The notes beneath the pieces were generated by a model. It was given only the letters and a program-made list of their open reading frames with translations. It was not told the DNA's origin and searched no databases. Below are positions 18,021-29,459 of a DNA stretch of 64,000 nucleotides, in pieces; the first letter of the stretch is position 1, and the number at the start of each line of letters is the position of its first letter. The DNA comes from Asterias amurensis. Taxonomy: Eukaryota > Echinodermata > Asteroidea > Forcipulatida > Asteriidae. The stretch is taken from contig NC_092657.1 of NCBI RefSeq assembly GCF_032118995.1, positions 6,278,391 through 6,342,390 of the forward strand. The letters run 5' to 3'. Made by a program: the position numbers and the translations under genes.

Positions 18021-20224
18021 ATGCCCAAATCGTGTGTTGTAGGCGGGTGCACACGTAATATACTGAAAAATCCCGAAGTATTTTGGTTGTTGTTTCCCCA
18101 AGATAGTGCACTACCAGCGAGCATGAGTTCGTTTCGTCAACAACACACGTTCCGACTTCACACTACATGTAGGTAGTTCATCTTTTGTCTGCTCGGCTCA
18201 CTTCACCGATGATTGTATTGACGAAACAGTTAAGAACAAGCGAAGTCTTGGCTTGCCATTTCGGTTCAGACTTAAAGTTGGGTATGTCCCAAGCATCAAA
18301 GGACCACCAGTATCGGTCATGCATCAACGTCCGACACCGAGTACTTCGACGGGAATTCCTTCGACGTCCGCCGATGTGCAGACTCAGTCGGATGAGCCCG
18401 GCCCTAGCACAAGCACCGCAGAGAAGACATGGAGTACAGATCCTCGTAAGCGCTCTGGGGGAGCATACCTCAAAAGGGAAAGAGCAAGGTATGTACAAAC
18501 CACCGATTTCGTTTGTCCAATTATTCATAATCATGGTCATTGGGGAAAGTTTCAATGCGGTTGTAAATTTAACAGTAATTAATACAAAAATTTATCTGAA
18601 AATTTTTTCTATTTTTTTTTAAGTCAATGCCATGCCATGGACTTCATTCAGCTTGAAGTAATTGAATTTTAAAACTGTTCTCTCATGAACCAGCAGACAC
18701 TGTATTTGTCACTAAAGGTTTGTACACCTTTTGTTGAATATTTTTCAGGGTCGGCTTCTGCCAAGAAAGTTGCAGCCATTCTGGACAGCACGTGGACAAG
18801 AAAGGATGTGAAAATGTTGTCGCCATCCATGCAGACATCCTCGGTGGAAGGCTTCCACTCGGTTATTAACCAGTACGCGCCTAAGATGTTTTCATTTTCG
18901 TATGAGGACATGTTATGCAGGTGAGCAAATTTGGTCTACATACTAGGTTTAACCATATACTTTAGAGGGTGGTTGCGGGGGGGGGGGGGGGGGGGGGGGG
19001 GTTGAGGTGCACTGCAGATCTCCCAAGGCTATCTGTAGTGTATGCCTTAGAAGCTGTGGGATGGGGAATTGACTAGAAAGAATAACTATGGGCCTGACCC
19101 CCCTAACTAATTTATGGGACCTGCCCTTGATTTTTGCAATTTTTCAAAGAGTAGATCATAATTGGGTGAAACTCTTAGGTTGGATGATTAAGGTGTAAAA
19201 ACAAAATGTACATGTACAGTGCATTAGTATTTTGTGCATTCCACTAGCTTTCATTTAAAGGTTCGGCCAAGGTTTTGGCAGTACATACTGCAACACCATG
19301 CATTTTATCATACAAGTACATCCTTGTTTATTTCAGAATATACCTTGCTGCGCTTCATTTCAACGAGAACACCAACAGGGCACAGGCCATGGACAGGGAG
19401 GGCAATCCAGCATTCAGCATTCGCTATCCAAGGGCCAAGCAGACCACGGGGGGATATACTGTCAGGAAGGTGCTCATAAAGGCCACTCACAGTAAGTGCA
19501 TGGTTGTGTGCAAGTACATACATATGCTGGCACAAGAGGTGTTCTTGTCCTGATTAATAATTTCTTTGCAAACAAACTTCAACTGATCTAAGTAATTTTT
19601 ACTTTTTATTTGGGGCACAGTACAAAGACTAAATTTCTGTAAGATACAGTTGATGTTCAAGTCTCCTTTTTTTACAGTTTATTTCAAATGAACAACTTCT
19701 TTGTTTTGGGGGCACCCCCTTATTTTTGTGTATAAAATTTTCCTTGTTTCACAATTTGCGCCTAGTTTTTCACCCTTCACATTCCTCTAGCAATATTTTG
19801 CATGCATCAAAGTTAACCAATTGATTAGGCAAATCCACATGAAGTTTTATGTGCACTTTGTGGGTTGTGTCCTTATAATTGATTTTATTACATTATAGAT
19901 TTCAGCAAGAGGATCATGGAAAAGGTTCTGTTACTCTGCGCAGCTGGGGCAGACACCAGAGCCAAGTACCCGGAGCTGAAGGCAAATCCTGGATATCTAA
20001 CAGCAAAGGTAACTCGCCCTGACAAAACACAGGCTGTGAAAGAATTTGTGTCAAGGTTTGGTAAAGCGGTGGAGCCTGTAGGAAGACCAGAGGGGACTGA
20101 AGGTGTGGTTGTTCCAGCAAGTATGGCAACAAAGAAGAAGAAGAAGAGCAAGCATGCTGACAAAAGGCATACTGAGGGCCAACAAGAGGGAGAACCTTCA
20201 TCCAGAAAGAAACGCAAGAAGTAA
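18021..20224 (+). pseudogene. THAP-domain Kolobok-like transposase, internally deleted
   Basis: The first exon (18021-18488) encodes the start of a THAP zinc finger, MPKSCVVGGCTRN with the FP motif. In another frame it gives FVCSAHFTDD (the C-x2-H half) and then a Ser/Thr/Pro-rich linker, ending at a clean donor AAG/GTATGT. The two THAP halves are out of frame by one base near 18165. Later exons 18749-18920, 19337-19491 and 19899-20224 splice in phase and encode SSVEGFHSVINQYAPKM, YLAALHFNENTNRAQA and a Lys-rich tail (KKKKKSK, KKRKK) with stop TAA. The SVE glutamate may be the last residue of the DDE triad (inference). Only 260 bp separate exon 1 from 18749 and the phases do not match, so the central catalytic region is absent. 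DNA-binding and nuclear localisation would be expected of an intact relative. Confidence 0.75.
18979..19001. repeat. Poly-G run
   Basis: Uninterrupted G tract of more than 20 bases within an intron of the transposase gene. Length may be unreliable in sequencing. Confidence 0.9.
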
Positions 20225-21647
20225 ACGCCAAGTTGCCGCTAGCACATTCTTTGTGATTTTGTTAAAGTTGTGTGTAAACCAACAGGGTACATTGAAAACT
20301 TGTGGATAAGGACTGTTGCAACTAACACAAAATTGGAAGTTTTTTGGTTTTAATACCTTTGATAAATTCTTGTGAAACATTACAGTAGATACTGGCAAGG
20401 CATGTACCGACCTACAAAATTGCCACAAAAAATATCAACTTGGAATGCTGCGTTTGCCTGGTTTAAATAAGCTAAATGTTTACGTGCACAATCTTTATTA
20501 TACTGTTGCCCACTTCTGAACAAAACACAAGAATTCGTCAAATGTGGTCAGTTTCATATTTCTAAAAAGAAACACATTAAGATGTTCTGTGTGAAACACT
20601 CAACTGTCAAAGAAACACAAAGAGAACTGGATATTTGGGACCCAAGAATTTACTCTTTGTAAGCAGGACTTCCTTGTTAAGGTGATTTTTAATGACTCGA
20701 CCAACCTGTTGTACTAAAAATAAAAAAACCACAAGATTTAATAAATCGCAGTGCCAATTTTGAACTAAGTGAAAGATTTTTTTTGAAATTTTATTTTGCC
20801 CATGAAATTGGTGTGTCTGCATTCCACTGCTCAGTGGGAAGATGTAGTTTAGTTTGTTACAGGTAATACAGTGAAGATGCCTCTGACAGTGATTTTATCA
20901 AAATTCTCAAGATAAAAAAAAACATGCTTCCAAAACAAAGGTTCATGAATGCAACCTGTGCCTTGGGGTATTGAAAAAGTCGAAATGGCATCTCACACCC
21001 TTTTTCCTCAAACAAAAATTTTGGATTATCGTCAGTCATAATATTTTCTCAATTTGTCAGTGTAGGGACCCATTTGCTGCAGTATATATGGGTGGGTGGG
21101 TGGGGATGACGACACAACAGAGCATAATCTTTTGATATTCATTATGCATTCATTTCAGCATGCATTTATTGTTACTTGGTTTGCACACTAGAATACTATT
21201 CGACTGAACTCAACCAATATAACTAGCCATGGCTACCACTACATTTTTAAATAAAAATGCAACAACATATTTTTTAAATTTGACATCGTGGTGAGCTTGA
21301 ATTTTAACAAACACATGTACTTGTGCCGTATAATTGTACATTTTTTTTATTGTAAAGTACAAATTCTGTTTTATTTTTCCTACTCATCCATGAGTGCATC
21401 ACACAAATGAATTTAACATGGCATTCCCTCAAATATATTTAGTCCAAAACTTTGAATGTAAAATATTTTGTGTAAAAAAATAATAAAAAAATGCAAAGGC
21501 CTCTTTTGTTAACTTTACAAAAACGCTTGACCGTTCAAACTCATTTTTGAAAGACTATCATCATATTTACATTGTAAAGTGTATATTTACTCCTAAACCA
21601 TGTAAAAGTGTTACTGATATCCAGTTATGTGTTACTATATTGTAAAT
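20225..21647. other. Non-coding spacer between convergent transposon genes
   Basis: AT-rich, no coding region or repeat family recognised. It presumably holds the two 3' UTRs and polyadenylation sites. AATAAA-type signals exist on both strands but cannot be ranked. Confidence 0.5.
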
Positions 21648-23051
21648 CTACATGTCATCAAGGTCAGGAAATCTAAACCCTTCATAGTTGCCTCCTTCAT
21701 CGGGGAAAGTCGTTCTGGTTATCCCCATTATGCATGCTGGGAGGGGCACTCTGTTGTGTCTTCCAAGGTAACCATAACACCACCTGATCACCTGCCGATA
21801 AGACACATGTCTGTACTTTCTGTGAAATAAAAAATAATACCGTTCTGTTTTACAATCAACAAACTGTATATCATTTGTCCATTTGTTACGTTGAATTGAC
21901 CAGTGTTCTAGCCAGTATCAGTGTTACCAGGATAAGTGGGATTGACGAAATGGGCTCAAACAAGGAATATTGGGCTTATCAAGAGAGTCGTCTTTACTTT
22001 GGGGGTGGGAAAAGTGTCCTGATACATGTTCATGTATGTCACGTTTCTCATAAAATAGATTATCTGAATATAATAACCAGGTTGTGTGTTTCTATTTCGG
22101 TTCAAAAATCTTACAGAAAAAAAAGTTGAAATTTAAAAACATTGGATATTAACTCTTACCGTGGAAGGTCACCTTCAACAGCTCTAGCCCCTTACTGTTG
22201 TCGGTACGCATAGTACGCTGTCTCTAGTGTTCCGGGGTTCAGACATGTAGCCGAAGACCAGGGATGGTCTGTAAAACAACTGAAACTCTCAGTGTCGACT
22301 CCAGTATGAACGATTTTCTCCTGTATGGCTGCAATCTCTTTACAGCAAATGCAGTTGTGAACGAACTCCATCACCACACATTTACCACAGGAACACCTTC
22401 AATTCAAAAAGCAAGACAATTAAATAGTCAGACATTTTTTAGAGAACTGTGGCATGGAATTTAACTCAACATTCATGTACACAACTGAATTTCACTTGGT
22501 TGACATCATGACAAATTAGACACTAACAGTTACAGAAAACTACTCACAAACAAAGCTGTCTTTGCATTGTATGATGTAATCATGTATGATTGTGTAGATA
22601 TAGACGAGCGAGTATAAAGGCCTATGATTTTATGAGCCAAATGACCAGGTATACACACATGGGTACGTGTTTTGCCCTCATCAATATCAGCAAAAGCCTA
22701 CATACACAGGCTATGTAAAATCAGTGAACTATACTATGTCAATTATTCAGAAATTAAAATTACCAGTCGGTATTGTTCAATCGCTCGTTGTTGGCAGCTT
22801 GGTCATTCCCATCTTGTTCTTCATCGGGGTCGGCGTCATCAGCAGCAGCAGCGTCACCTTGCTGTTGGCGTGGTCTTGCCAGTGGCTCGAATCTATATGG
22901 TTCAGCCCCACGAACCACATCCTCATCGTCTGGCTCAACGTCATCGCTGTCTCCCGATCCCCCTGATATACTTTCAGATCCTTCACTGAAACCATCAGAA
23001 TCTACACTGATTTCTTCCCAAAATTCGTCCGGAGTTTTCAGAGTCTGACAT
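21648..23051 (-). CDS. P2X7 C-terminal (ballast) domain protein, three exons
   Basis: Exons on -: 23051-22764, 22396-22196, 21819-21648 (stop TAG), with good GT-AG sites and matching phases. Exon 1 encodes an acidic Ser/Asp/Glu-rich N-terminus and VVRGAEPYRFEPLARP. Exon 2 encodes WCSCGKCVVMEF, then NCICCKEI and CLNPGTLETAYYAYRQQ. Exon 3 encodes YRHVSYRQVIRWCYGYLG, RVPLPACIMGI and FPDEGGNYEGFRFP. The order WCxCGxC, CC, YRH-AYR-like, LPxC, FP-EG-Y-GF matches the zinc-binding, GTP-binding cytosolic ballast domain at the end of vertebrate P2X7. No channel or membrane segment is present. The ATG at 23051 (MSDSENSG) is one base out of frame with the long frame that starts about 10 codons later, so this is either a frameshift or an unseen 5' exon. 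Predicted length is about 219 residues. Confidence 0.88.
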
Positions 23052-23150
23052 GTTTACTTCGTGGAGGAAAGAATCGGCGGACAATACACGCACATTACAT
23101 GTGGGGCTTGCGTAGCGTGCGTGAGTTGTATGGGTACCAGACTTAGTCAG

Positions 23151-23165
23151 TCTCCTTTATGACGT
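23151..23165 (-). promoter_or_regulatory. Right copy of shared 15-bp subterminal motif
   Basis: On -, ACGTCATAAAGGAGA, here within TGACGTCA, a full CRE palindrome. Identical to 17838-17852 on +. It lies upstream of the ballast-domain gene. Confidence 0.55.
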
Positions 23166-23361
23166 CACAGCCATTGCGCAACAACCAATCGTGACCTCTG
23201 CATTTTCAGAATCGCGACGCGCGGGCTTTTTAAAAAATCCTTGTTTTAATCTTTTTACAATTTCGAGAAATTATCTTTGTATACTTATATATTGTGTTTG
23301 ATACATCAGCAACTAGATTTTGAAAGTGGATTGAATGGAAACTTCTCATTTTCCACGCACT

Positions 23362-23915
23362 TTAAAATTGTTCATCCTAGGGTATAACATTTAACTCAAT
23401 TCTACACCCAATGGTACGTGGTTCAAAGTCCGAGTGTTCTTTTACTACGTTTTGGTTTAAAGTTGTTTATTCTTAGATATAAAATTTAACTCGAACGCAA
23501 ACGAAGTAAGAGTAGTAGTGGCCCGATGGAAGGGCTCCCGACTCTACACCCAATGGTACGGGGTTCAAACCCCGAGTGTTCTTTTACTACGTTTTGGTTT
23601 AAAGTTGTTTATTCTTAGATATAAAATTAAACTCGAACGCAAATTGAGTAAGAGGAGACGTTGCCCAATGGAAGGGCTCCAGACTCTACACCCAATGGTA
23701 CGGGGTTCGAACCCGGGTGTTCTTTTACTACGTTTTAACTAAAGGTTTTTCATGCGAAGGTTAAAAAATAAACTCGAACGAAATTTAAGTAAGGGGAGAC
23801 GTGGCCCAATGGAAGGGCTCCGGACTCTACACCCTATGGTACAGGGTCCGATTCCTTGTCTGTGTTTTTTTTCTGCGCTTGAGAGCAAGGGTTTACGCGA
23901 AGCCCTATGGCAGAG
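23362..23915 (+). repeat. tRNA-like tandem array, first block (4 units)
   Basis: Units of about 145 bp, each with an A-box-like GTGGCCCAATGGAAGG or variant, a B-box-like sequence (near 23410, 23560, 23703, 23845) and a following TTTT. Unit spacers read ACGTTTTGGTTTAAAGTTGT. This continues the unit cut by the transposon. Confidence 0.85.
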
Positions 23916-25168
23916 GAAAATCCTGCTCCTCGACCTCATTTACACCTATGTATGAAATTTCAGGCGATTTGGAAGACAACAATTTCGGCCGATTTTTGAA
24001 AAAACGACAAAAGTGACGTTTTTTCACCCTCGGAAATGTTTTCTCTCCGAATTGCCTCAAAATTTTACCAAAGAAAGTTCGTCATGTGTTAAAGGCAGTC
24101 TCCAAGTTACAGGTTGCTGGAACAATAGGATGGGTCTCAAATATTCATTTTAGACTTGATTTTAAACCGTCGTACTATCCGAAATAAGGCATTATCTCAA
24201 AAAGTAGCCATCGCAGACGACTAAAACCAAGATTTTCCTGCTCCTCGCCCCCAATTACACCTAGGTATGAAATTTCAGGCGATTTGAAAGACAACAATTT
24301 CGGCCGATTTTTGAAAAAACGACAAGGGGGTAAGCTTGACGTTTTTTCACCCTCGGAAATGTTTTCTATCCGAATTGCCTCAAAATTTAACCAAAGGAAG
24401 TTCGTTATGTGTAAAAGACAGTCTCCAAGTTGCAGGTTGCTGGAACAATAGGATGGGTCTCAAATATTCATTTTAGTCTTGATTTTAAACCGTCGTACTA
24501 TCCGAAATAAGGCATTATCTCAAAAAGTAGACATCATAGACGACTAAAACCAAGATTTTCCTGCTCCTCGCCCCCAATTACACCTGGGTATGAAATTTCA
24601 GGCGATTTGGAAGACAACAATTTCGGCCGATTTTTGAAAAAACGACAAGCTTGCCGTTTTTTCAACCTCGAAAACTTTTTCTCTCCGAATCGCCTCAAAA
24701 TTTAACCAAAGGAAGTTCTTCATGTGTTAAATACAGTCTCCAAGTTACAGAATGCTGGAACAATAGGATTGGTCTAAATTAATCATTATAATCTTGATCT
24801 TAAACCGTCTTTATATCCGAATTAAGTCATTATCTCAAAAAGTAGCCATCGTAGACGACTAAAACCAAGATTTTCCTGCTCCTTGACCTCAATTACACCT
24901 ATATATCAAATTTCCGGCGATTTGGAAAACACAAATTTCGGCCGATTTTTTAAAAAACGACAAGGGGGTAGGTAAGCTTGCCGTTTTTTCTACCTCGAAA
25001 ACTTTTTCTCTCCGATATGCCTCAAAGTTTAACCAAAGGAAGCTCTTCATGTGTATAAGACAGTCTCCAAGTTACAGAATGCTGGAACAATAAGATGGGT
25101 CTCAAATGTTCAGTTTAATCTTGATTTTTAACCGTCGTTATATCCGAATTAAGGCATTATCAGTCTGG
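23916..25168 (+). repeat. 318-bp satellite, four tandem units
   Basis: Unit starts CCTGCTCCTCG at 23922, 24237, 24560 and CCTGCTCCTTG at 24875, spaced 315-323 bp. Conserved blocks are TTTCGGCCGATTTTTGAAAA, CAGTCTCCAAGTT and GGCATTATCTCAAAAAGTAG. No ORF is conserved. Diverged units recur at 29460-29830. Confidence 0.9.
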
Positions 25169-26225
25169 TACCCTATAGTTGGTCTTATACCAATGCTTCG
25201 TACTCAGCAATTTGCCGCGTACACATGTATTCAAAATGGTCTCCAAGCATGCAGTTGACACTGGCTGTCTCCGTGGACGATTTAGAGCATTTTAGATGTG
25301 GTTGTTATCTGCAGTGAACTGTTCAGGCAAGACTAATGTATATTCGTTTATTCTGATTCAAAAGTACGTCTTGCATCCCTCTCAAGTACACCGTAACAGC
25401 AATTGTTTGTGATTTCTATGTCTGTTTGGCATGGTAGCCATACACTACGTTTAGCCAATGCATGCTCTCGTTGGTAGGTCTACTCATAGGTCTACTCTAT
25501 GGTCAATTGTTCACAACACAGTGTGCGATGGTGCGTTTTCGCTCCGGATAGTTCTCTGTTATTCAGTATAGGTTTTTGTTTTCCTGATGATCATCCAGGA
25601 ATTTCTTATTGTATCTAATTATTAAACTGCAGACGTTTGTACAATTTTTTTTCGAAATGTATACTTAGAATTGGCCTCAACTGTGGCACGGTGAATAATG
25701 GTAAGTTCACAACATTGTCAACATTTGTATTATTTACACATGCACATACACGTTTTAATTCTTGCAATGATTTAAATAAAATTTAGCATACAATTTGCAA
25801 GTGTAAATTTCCTGTATTTTGTCGTTACTTGATTTTAAGAGCATGCAGTTAATTATGTGAAAGTTAAACAAATAAATTTAAAAAATCAAAACAAATCCGT
25901 GCCGTGTCTTTTCTAAATTTAAATTACTTAGATTATCAATAATTTAATACATGTAAATATTTATGGTTTGTTTGCCACATAACGCCCCCCCCCCCTGTTT
26001 GGATATGCCCCCCCCCCCCATTCGCCCGATTTACCCCGCTTCTAGAGACTTATTTAATCGCTGATATTTTCTCAGTTAAATAGGCTCGGTTTACTCCCGT
26101 GCATTTTATTTATCCCAAACACCGTCGAATTTGTGCATGCTTCAATTCTGTTGTACTCAGTCACAAACATTACATTCATACTTCACGGTGTCTTGTACCA
26201 ACATGGGTTACTATGGCCTGTGGAA
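25169..26225. other. Gene-free interval
   Basis: Unique-looking AT-rich DNA with C-runs at 25984-26020. I see no gene or known repeat. Confidence 0.5.
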
Positions 26226-28160
26226 GTCATGCGCTATTTATACGTTTTGATTTAAAGTTGTTCGTTCTAAGGTTTATAATTAAACTCGAACCCATTGTTA
26301 GTAAGAAGAGCGGTGGTCCAGTGGATGAGCTCCGGATTCTAAACGCAAAGGTACTGGGTTCGAGCCCCGTTGTGTGTCTTTTTCTACGCTTACAAATATT
26401 ATTGGTTGTCGCAGTACCCTATGTCACAGGGAATTCCTTGCTTTACCTGGTAAATAATTTGCGAGTGGAAGGCATAATATAAAAAGTTTTGATTTAAAAT
26501 TGTTCATCCTAGGGTATAAAATTAAACTCGAACGCAATTGATGTAAGACTAGTAGTGGCCCAATGGTAGAGCTCCGGACTCTACACCCAATGGTACGGGG
26601 TTCAAATCCCGGTCTGTGTTCCTTTAGTACGCTTGAGAACATTGGTTTGCGCGTTATCTTATGGCATAGGGAAATCCTTGCTTTACACTTAATAAATAAT
26701 TTGCGAGTGGAAGGCATAATTAAAATAAGTTTTGATTTAAAATTGTTCTTTATAGGGTATAACATTAAACTCGAACGCAACCGAAGTAAGATGAGTAGTG
26801 GCCCAATGGAAGGGTTCCCGACTCTACACCCTATGGTACGGGGTTCAAATCCCGAGTGTTCTTTTACTACGTTTTGGTTTAAAGTTTTTCATACGAAGGT
26901 TTAAAAATAAACTCGAACGCAATTTAAGTAAGAGTAGTAGTGGCCCGATGGAAGGGCTCCGGACTCTACACCCTAAGGTACGGGGTTCTAATCCCGAGTG
27001 TTCTTTTACTACGTTTTTCTGGTTTAAAGTTTTTCATACGAAGGTTTAAAATTAAGCTCGAACGCAATTTAAGTAAGAGGAGACGTGGCCCAATGGAAGG
27101 GCTCCGGACTCTACACCCAATGGCAGAGGGTTGAAATCCTGCTTTACACTTAATAAATAATTGCAAGTGGAAGGCATAATTAAAATAAGTTTTGATTTAA
27201 AATTGTTCACTCTAGGGTATAACAATAAACTCGAACGCAATTGATCTAAGGTAGTAGTGGCCCAGTGGAAGGGCTCCCGACTCTACACCAAATGGTACGG
27301 GGTTCGAATCCCCGTCCGTGTTCTTTTAGCACGCTTGAGAACATTGCTTTACGCGGTATCCTATGGCATAGGGAAATCCTTGCTTTACACTTGATAAATA
27401 ATTTGCGAGTGGGAGGCATAACTAAAATAAGTTTTGATTTAAAATTGTTAATTCTAGGGTATAACAATAAACTCGAACGCAATTAAAGCAAGAGGAGACG
27501 TGGCCCAGTGGAAGGGCTCCCGACTCTACACCCAATGGTGCGGGGTTCGAATCCCGGTCTGTGTTCTTTTACTGCCTTTTAATTTAAAGTTGTTCATACG
27601 AAGGTTTAAAATTAAACTCAAACGCAATTTATATAAGAGGAGACGTGGCCCAGTGGAAGGGCTCCCGACTCTACACCCAATGGTACGGGATTCGAATCCC
27701 GGTCTGTGTTCTTTTACTGCCTTTTAATTTAAAGTTGTTCATACGAAGGTTTAAAATTAAACTCAAACGCAATTAAAGTAAGAGGAGACGTGGCCCAGTG
27801 GAAGGGCTCCCGACTCTACACCCAATGGTACGGGGTTCGAATCCCGGTCTGTGTTCTTTTACTGCCTTTTGATTTAAAGTTGTTCATACGAAGGTTTAAA
27901 ATTAAACTCAAACGTAATTTAAGTAAGAGGAGACGTGGCCCAAATGGAAGGGCTCCGGACTCCACACCCAAAGGTACGGGGTTCGAATCCTGGGTGTTCT
28001 TTTACAAAGTTTTGATTTGAAGTTGTCCATACGAAGGTTTAAAATTAAACTCGAACGCACTTTAGTAAGAAGGACCAGTGGCCCAGTGGAAGGGCTCTGG
28101 TCTGAGGACCGGAAGGTCCCGGGATCGAAACCCGCTACAGAAAAGTTCCAGACGTTTTAA
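26226..28160 (+). repeat. tRNA-like tandem array, main block (about 11 units)
   Basis: B boxes near 26357, 26597, 26839, 26982, 27127, 27299, 27541, 27686, 27831, 27977 and 28118. Spacing is either about 145 bp or about 242 bp; the longer unit adds a tail containing ACGCTTGAGAACATTGG and AATAATTTGCGAGTGG. The best copies read TGGCCCAGTGG (A box), then 43 bp later GGTTCGAATCC (B box), then TTTT about 25 bp on, the layout of a type-2 Pol III gene. The T arm pairs in some copies (CGGGG/CCCCG) but the acceptor stem does not, so these are tRNA-derived units, not tRNA genes. Confidence 0.88.
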
Positions 28161-28224
28161 AAATATTTTTTTTAATGAAACAAATTAAATTTATATAAAA
28201 AAGAGCATAGGTTCGTTTTAAGTT

Positions 28225-28410
28225 TTAAGTTTAAAGTTTCTTTCCTCAGCGAGTGCTAGCGGTGAGTGCCACTGCGCGGTGGGTGCCGCTGTCTGGTGAG
28301 TCGAGACTTTCGGCCGGCAACCACGCTGTCACCACCGGGGTCCGAACCGGGGACCCTTCGCTACGGGAGCCGACACCCACCTACGACACCCACTTGGGTC
28401 CCCCCCAAAA
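28225..28410 (-). repeat. GC-rich tRNA-like sequence (tentative)
   Basis: On - it has GTCCCCGGTTCGGACCCCGG, resembling a T arm/B box, inside a GC-rich island that contrasts with its AT-rich flanks. No convincing cloverleaf. Confidence 0.3.
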
Positions 28411-28469
28411 TCATTCGCATTTTAGACCTGATAAACCTTCGGTCCATACTTTACATAGAAATCTATGGC

Positions 28470-28650
28470 ATGGGATTTCAATGCTTTATACTTAGTATAT
28501 AATTTGCGAGTTGAATACTTTTCATAGGATACTATGGTATGGGAATATCAATGCTTTATACTTAGTATATAATTTGCGAGTTGAATACTTTTCATAGGAT
28601 ACTATGGTATGGGAATATCAATGCTTTATACTTAGTACGTTAATGCTTCT
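28470..28650 (+). repeat. 76-bp direct repeat, about 2.3 copies
   Basis: ATGCTTTATACTTAGTATAT begins each copy at about 28480, 28551 and 28621 and is followed by AATTTGCGAGTTGAATAC. It derives from the tail of the long-type tRNA-like unit (AATTTGCGAGTGG). Confidence 0.85.
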
Positions 28651-29459
28651 TACTTTATACTTGGTATATAATTTGCAAGTGGAAAACTTAACACATGATG
28701 CCATGGCATAGTAAAATCAGTGCTTTATACTTGACGAGTGAAAAGCACATGCTGTTGACATGGTACATCCAATCTATAGGAAACATAGGCATATGGACGG
28801 CTCATTGGTTCGGACTTAGAAAATATTTGAGTGAAAACTACAGTACACGCTGTAAGTATGGACCATTTACTGAGGAAACATAGTCATATGGGGAACTCTT
28901 TAGTTCGGACTTGGAACATTTTTGAGTTGAGTGAAGGCACACGCTGTATATAAGTATATACAATTAGTTTAATTGGGAAACAGGGCTCGCATGTTACTAT
29001 GGCATACGAAAATCCTTGCTTTATACTTAGTTAATAATCTGCGAGTTGAAGGCATACGCTTTACTTTAGGAGTAGGAATGGGCAGACGGGAGTATTTGGT
29101 TGTGACTTAAAACATAAAAGGCACACACTGTAAGTATGGCACAATAGTTTACCGGGAAACATATAGGAATACCGGCAGGGACTCTTTTGTTCGAACTTAG
29201 AAAATAATTGAGTTGAAGACACACGCTGTGGGGAAACGGTGAATTAATGGTCTGACATTTGACGGCAATTGGGGATGTCGCTGGGAAGGGTGGCGGGGTT
29301 TGGGGGAGGGTGGCGGGGGAGGGTAGCGGGGTTTGGGGTTGGGTGGCGAGTTCAGTATAGGCTATCTGGGATCAACAGCACGGCGGGGATAACAGCGTTG
29401 ATTTCCACCAGTGTTCTTGTTTTAATGTGTACATAATTTGAGACACCGTTATATCCACA
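28651..29459. other. Degenerate array tail, gene-free
   Basis: Scattered relics of the same tail (TTTGCGAGT, ATGCTATGGCAT-like, AGGCACACGCTGT motifs) plus a G-rich patch at 29280-29350. No gene. Confidence 0.5.

Larger units (their letters stand above)
17629..23361. mobile_element. 5.7-kb two-gene TTAA DNA transposon, Kolobok-like
   Basis: The borders are defined by a TTAA duplication (17625-17628 and 23362-23365) within a tRNA-like repeat whose uninterrupted form is visible nearby. The terminal repeats are imperfect: left AGGCCGTGAAAAATGATAGC and right (complement) AGTGCGTGGAAAATGAGAAG agree at 14 of 20 positions. Inside are two convergent spliced genes: THAP/transposase remnant (+, 18021-20224) and P2X7 ballast-domain protein (-, 21648-23051). 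A 15-bp motif lies near each end in inverted orientation. TTAA targets and a THAP-bearing transposase are known features of the Kolobok superfamily; piggyBac also uses TTAA but does not fit the protein. This copy looks decayed: the transposase core is missing and each gene has a frame problem near its start. Confidence 0.75.

Noticed and set aside
23362-28160. Cluster of functional tRNA genes
   Set aside because: Boxes A and B and terminators are good, but acceptor and anticodon stems do not pair, and the units are embedded in longer tandem repeats.
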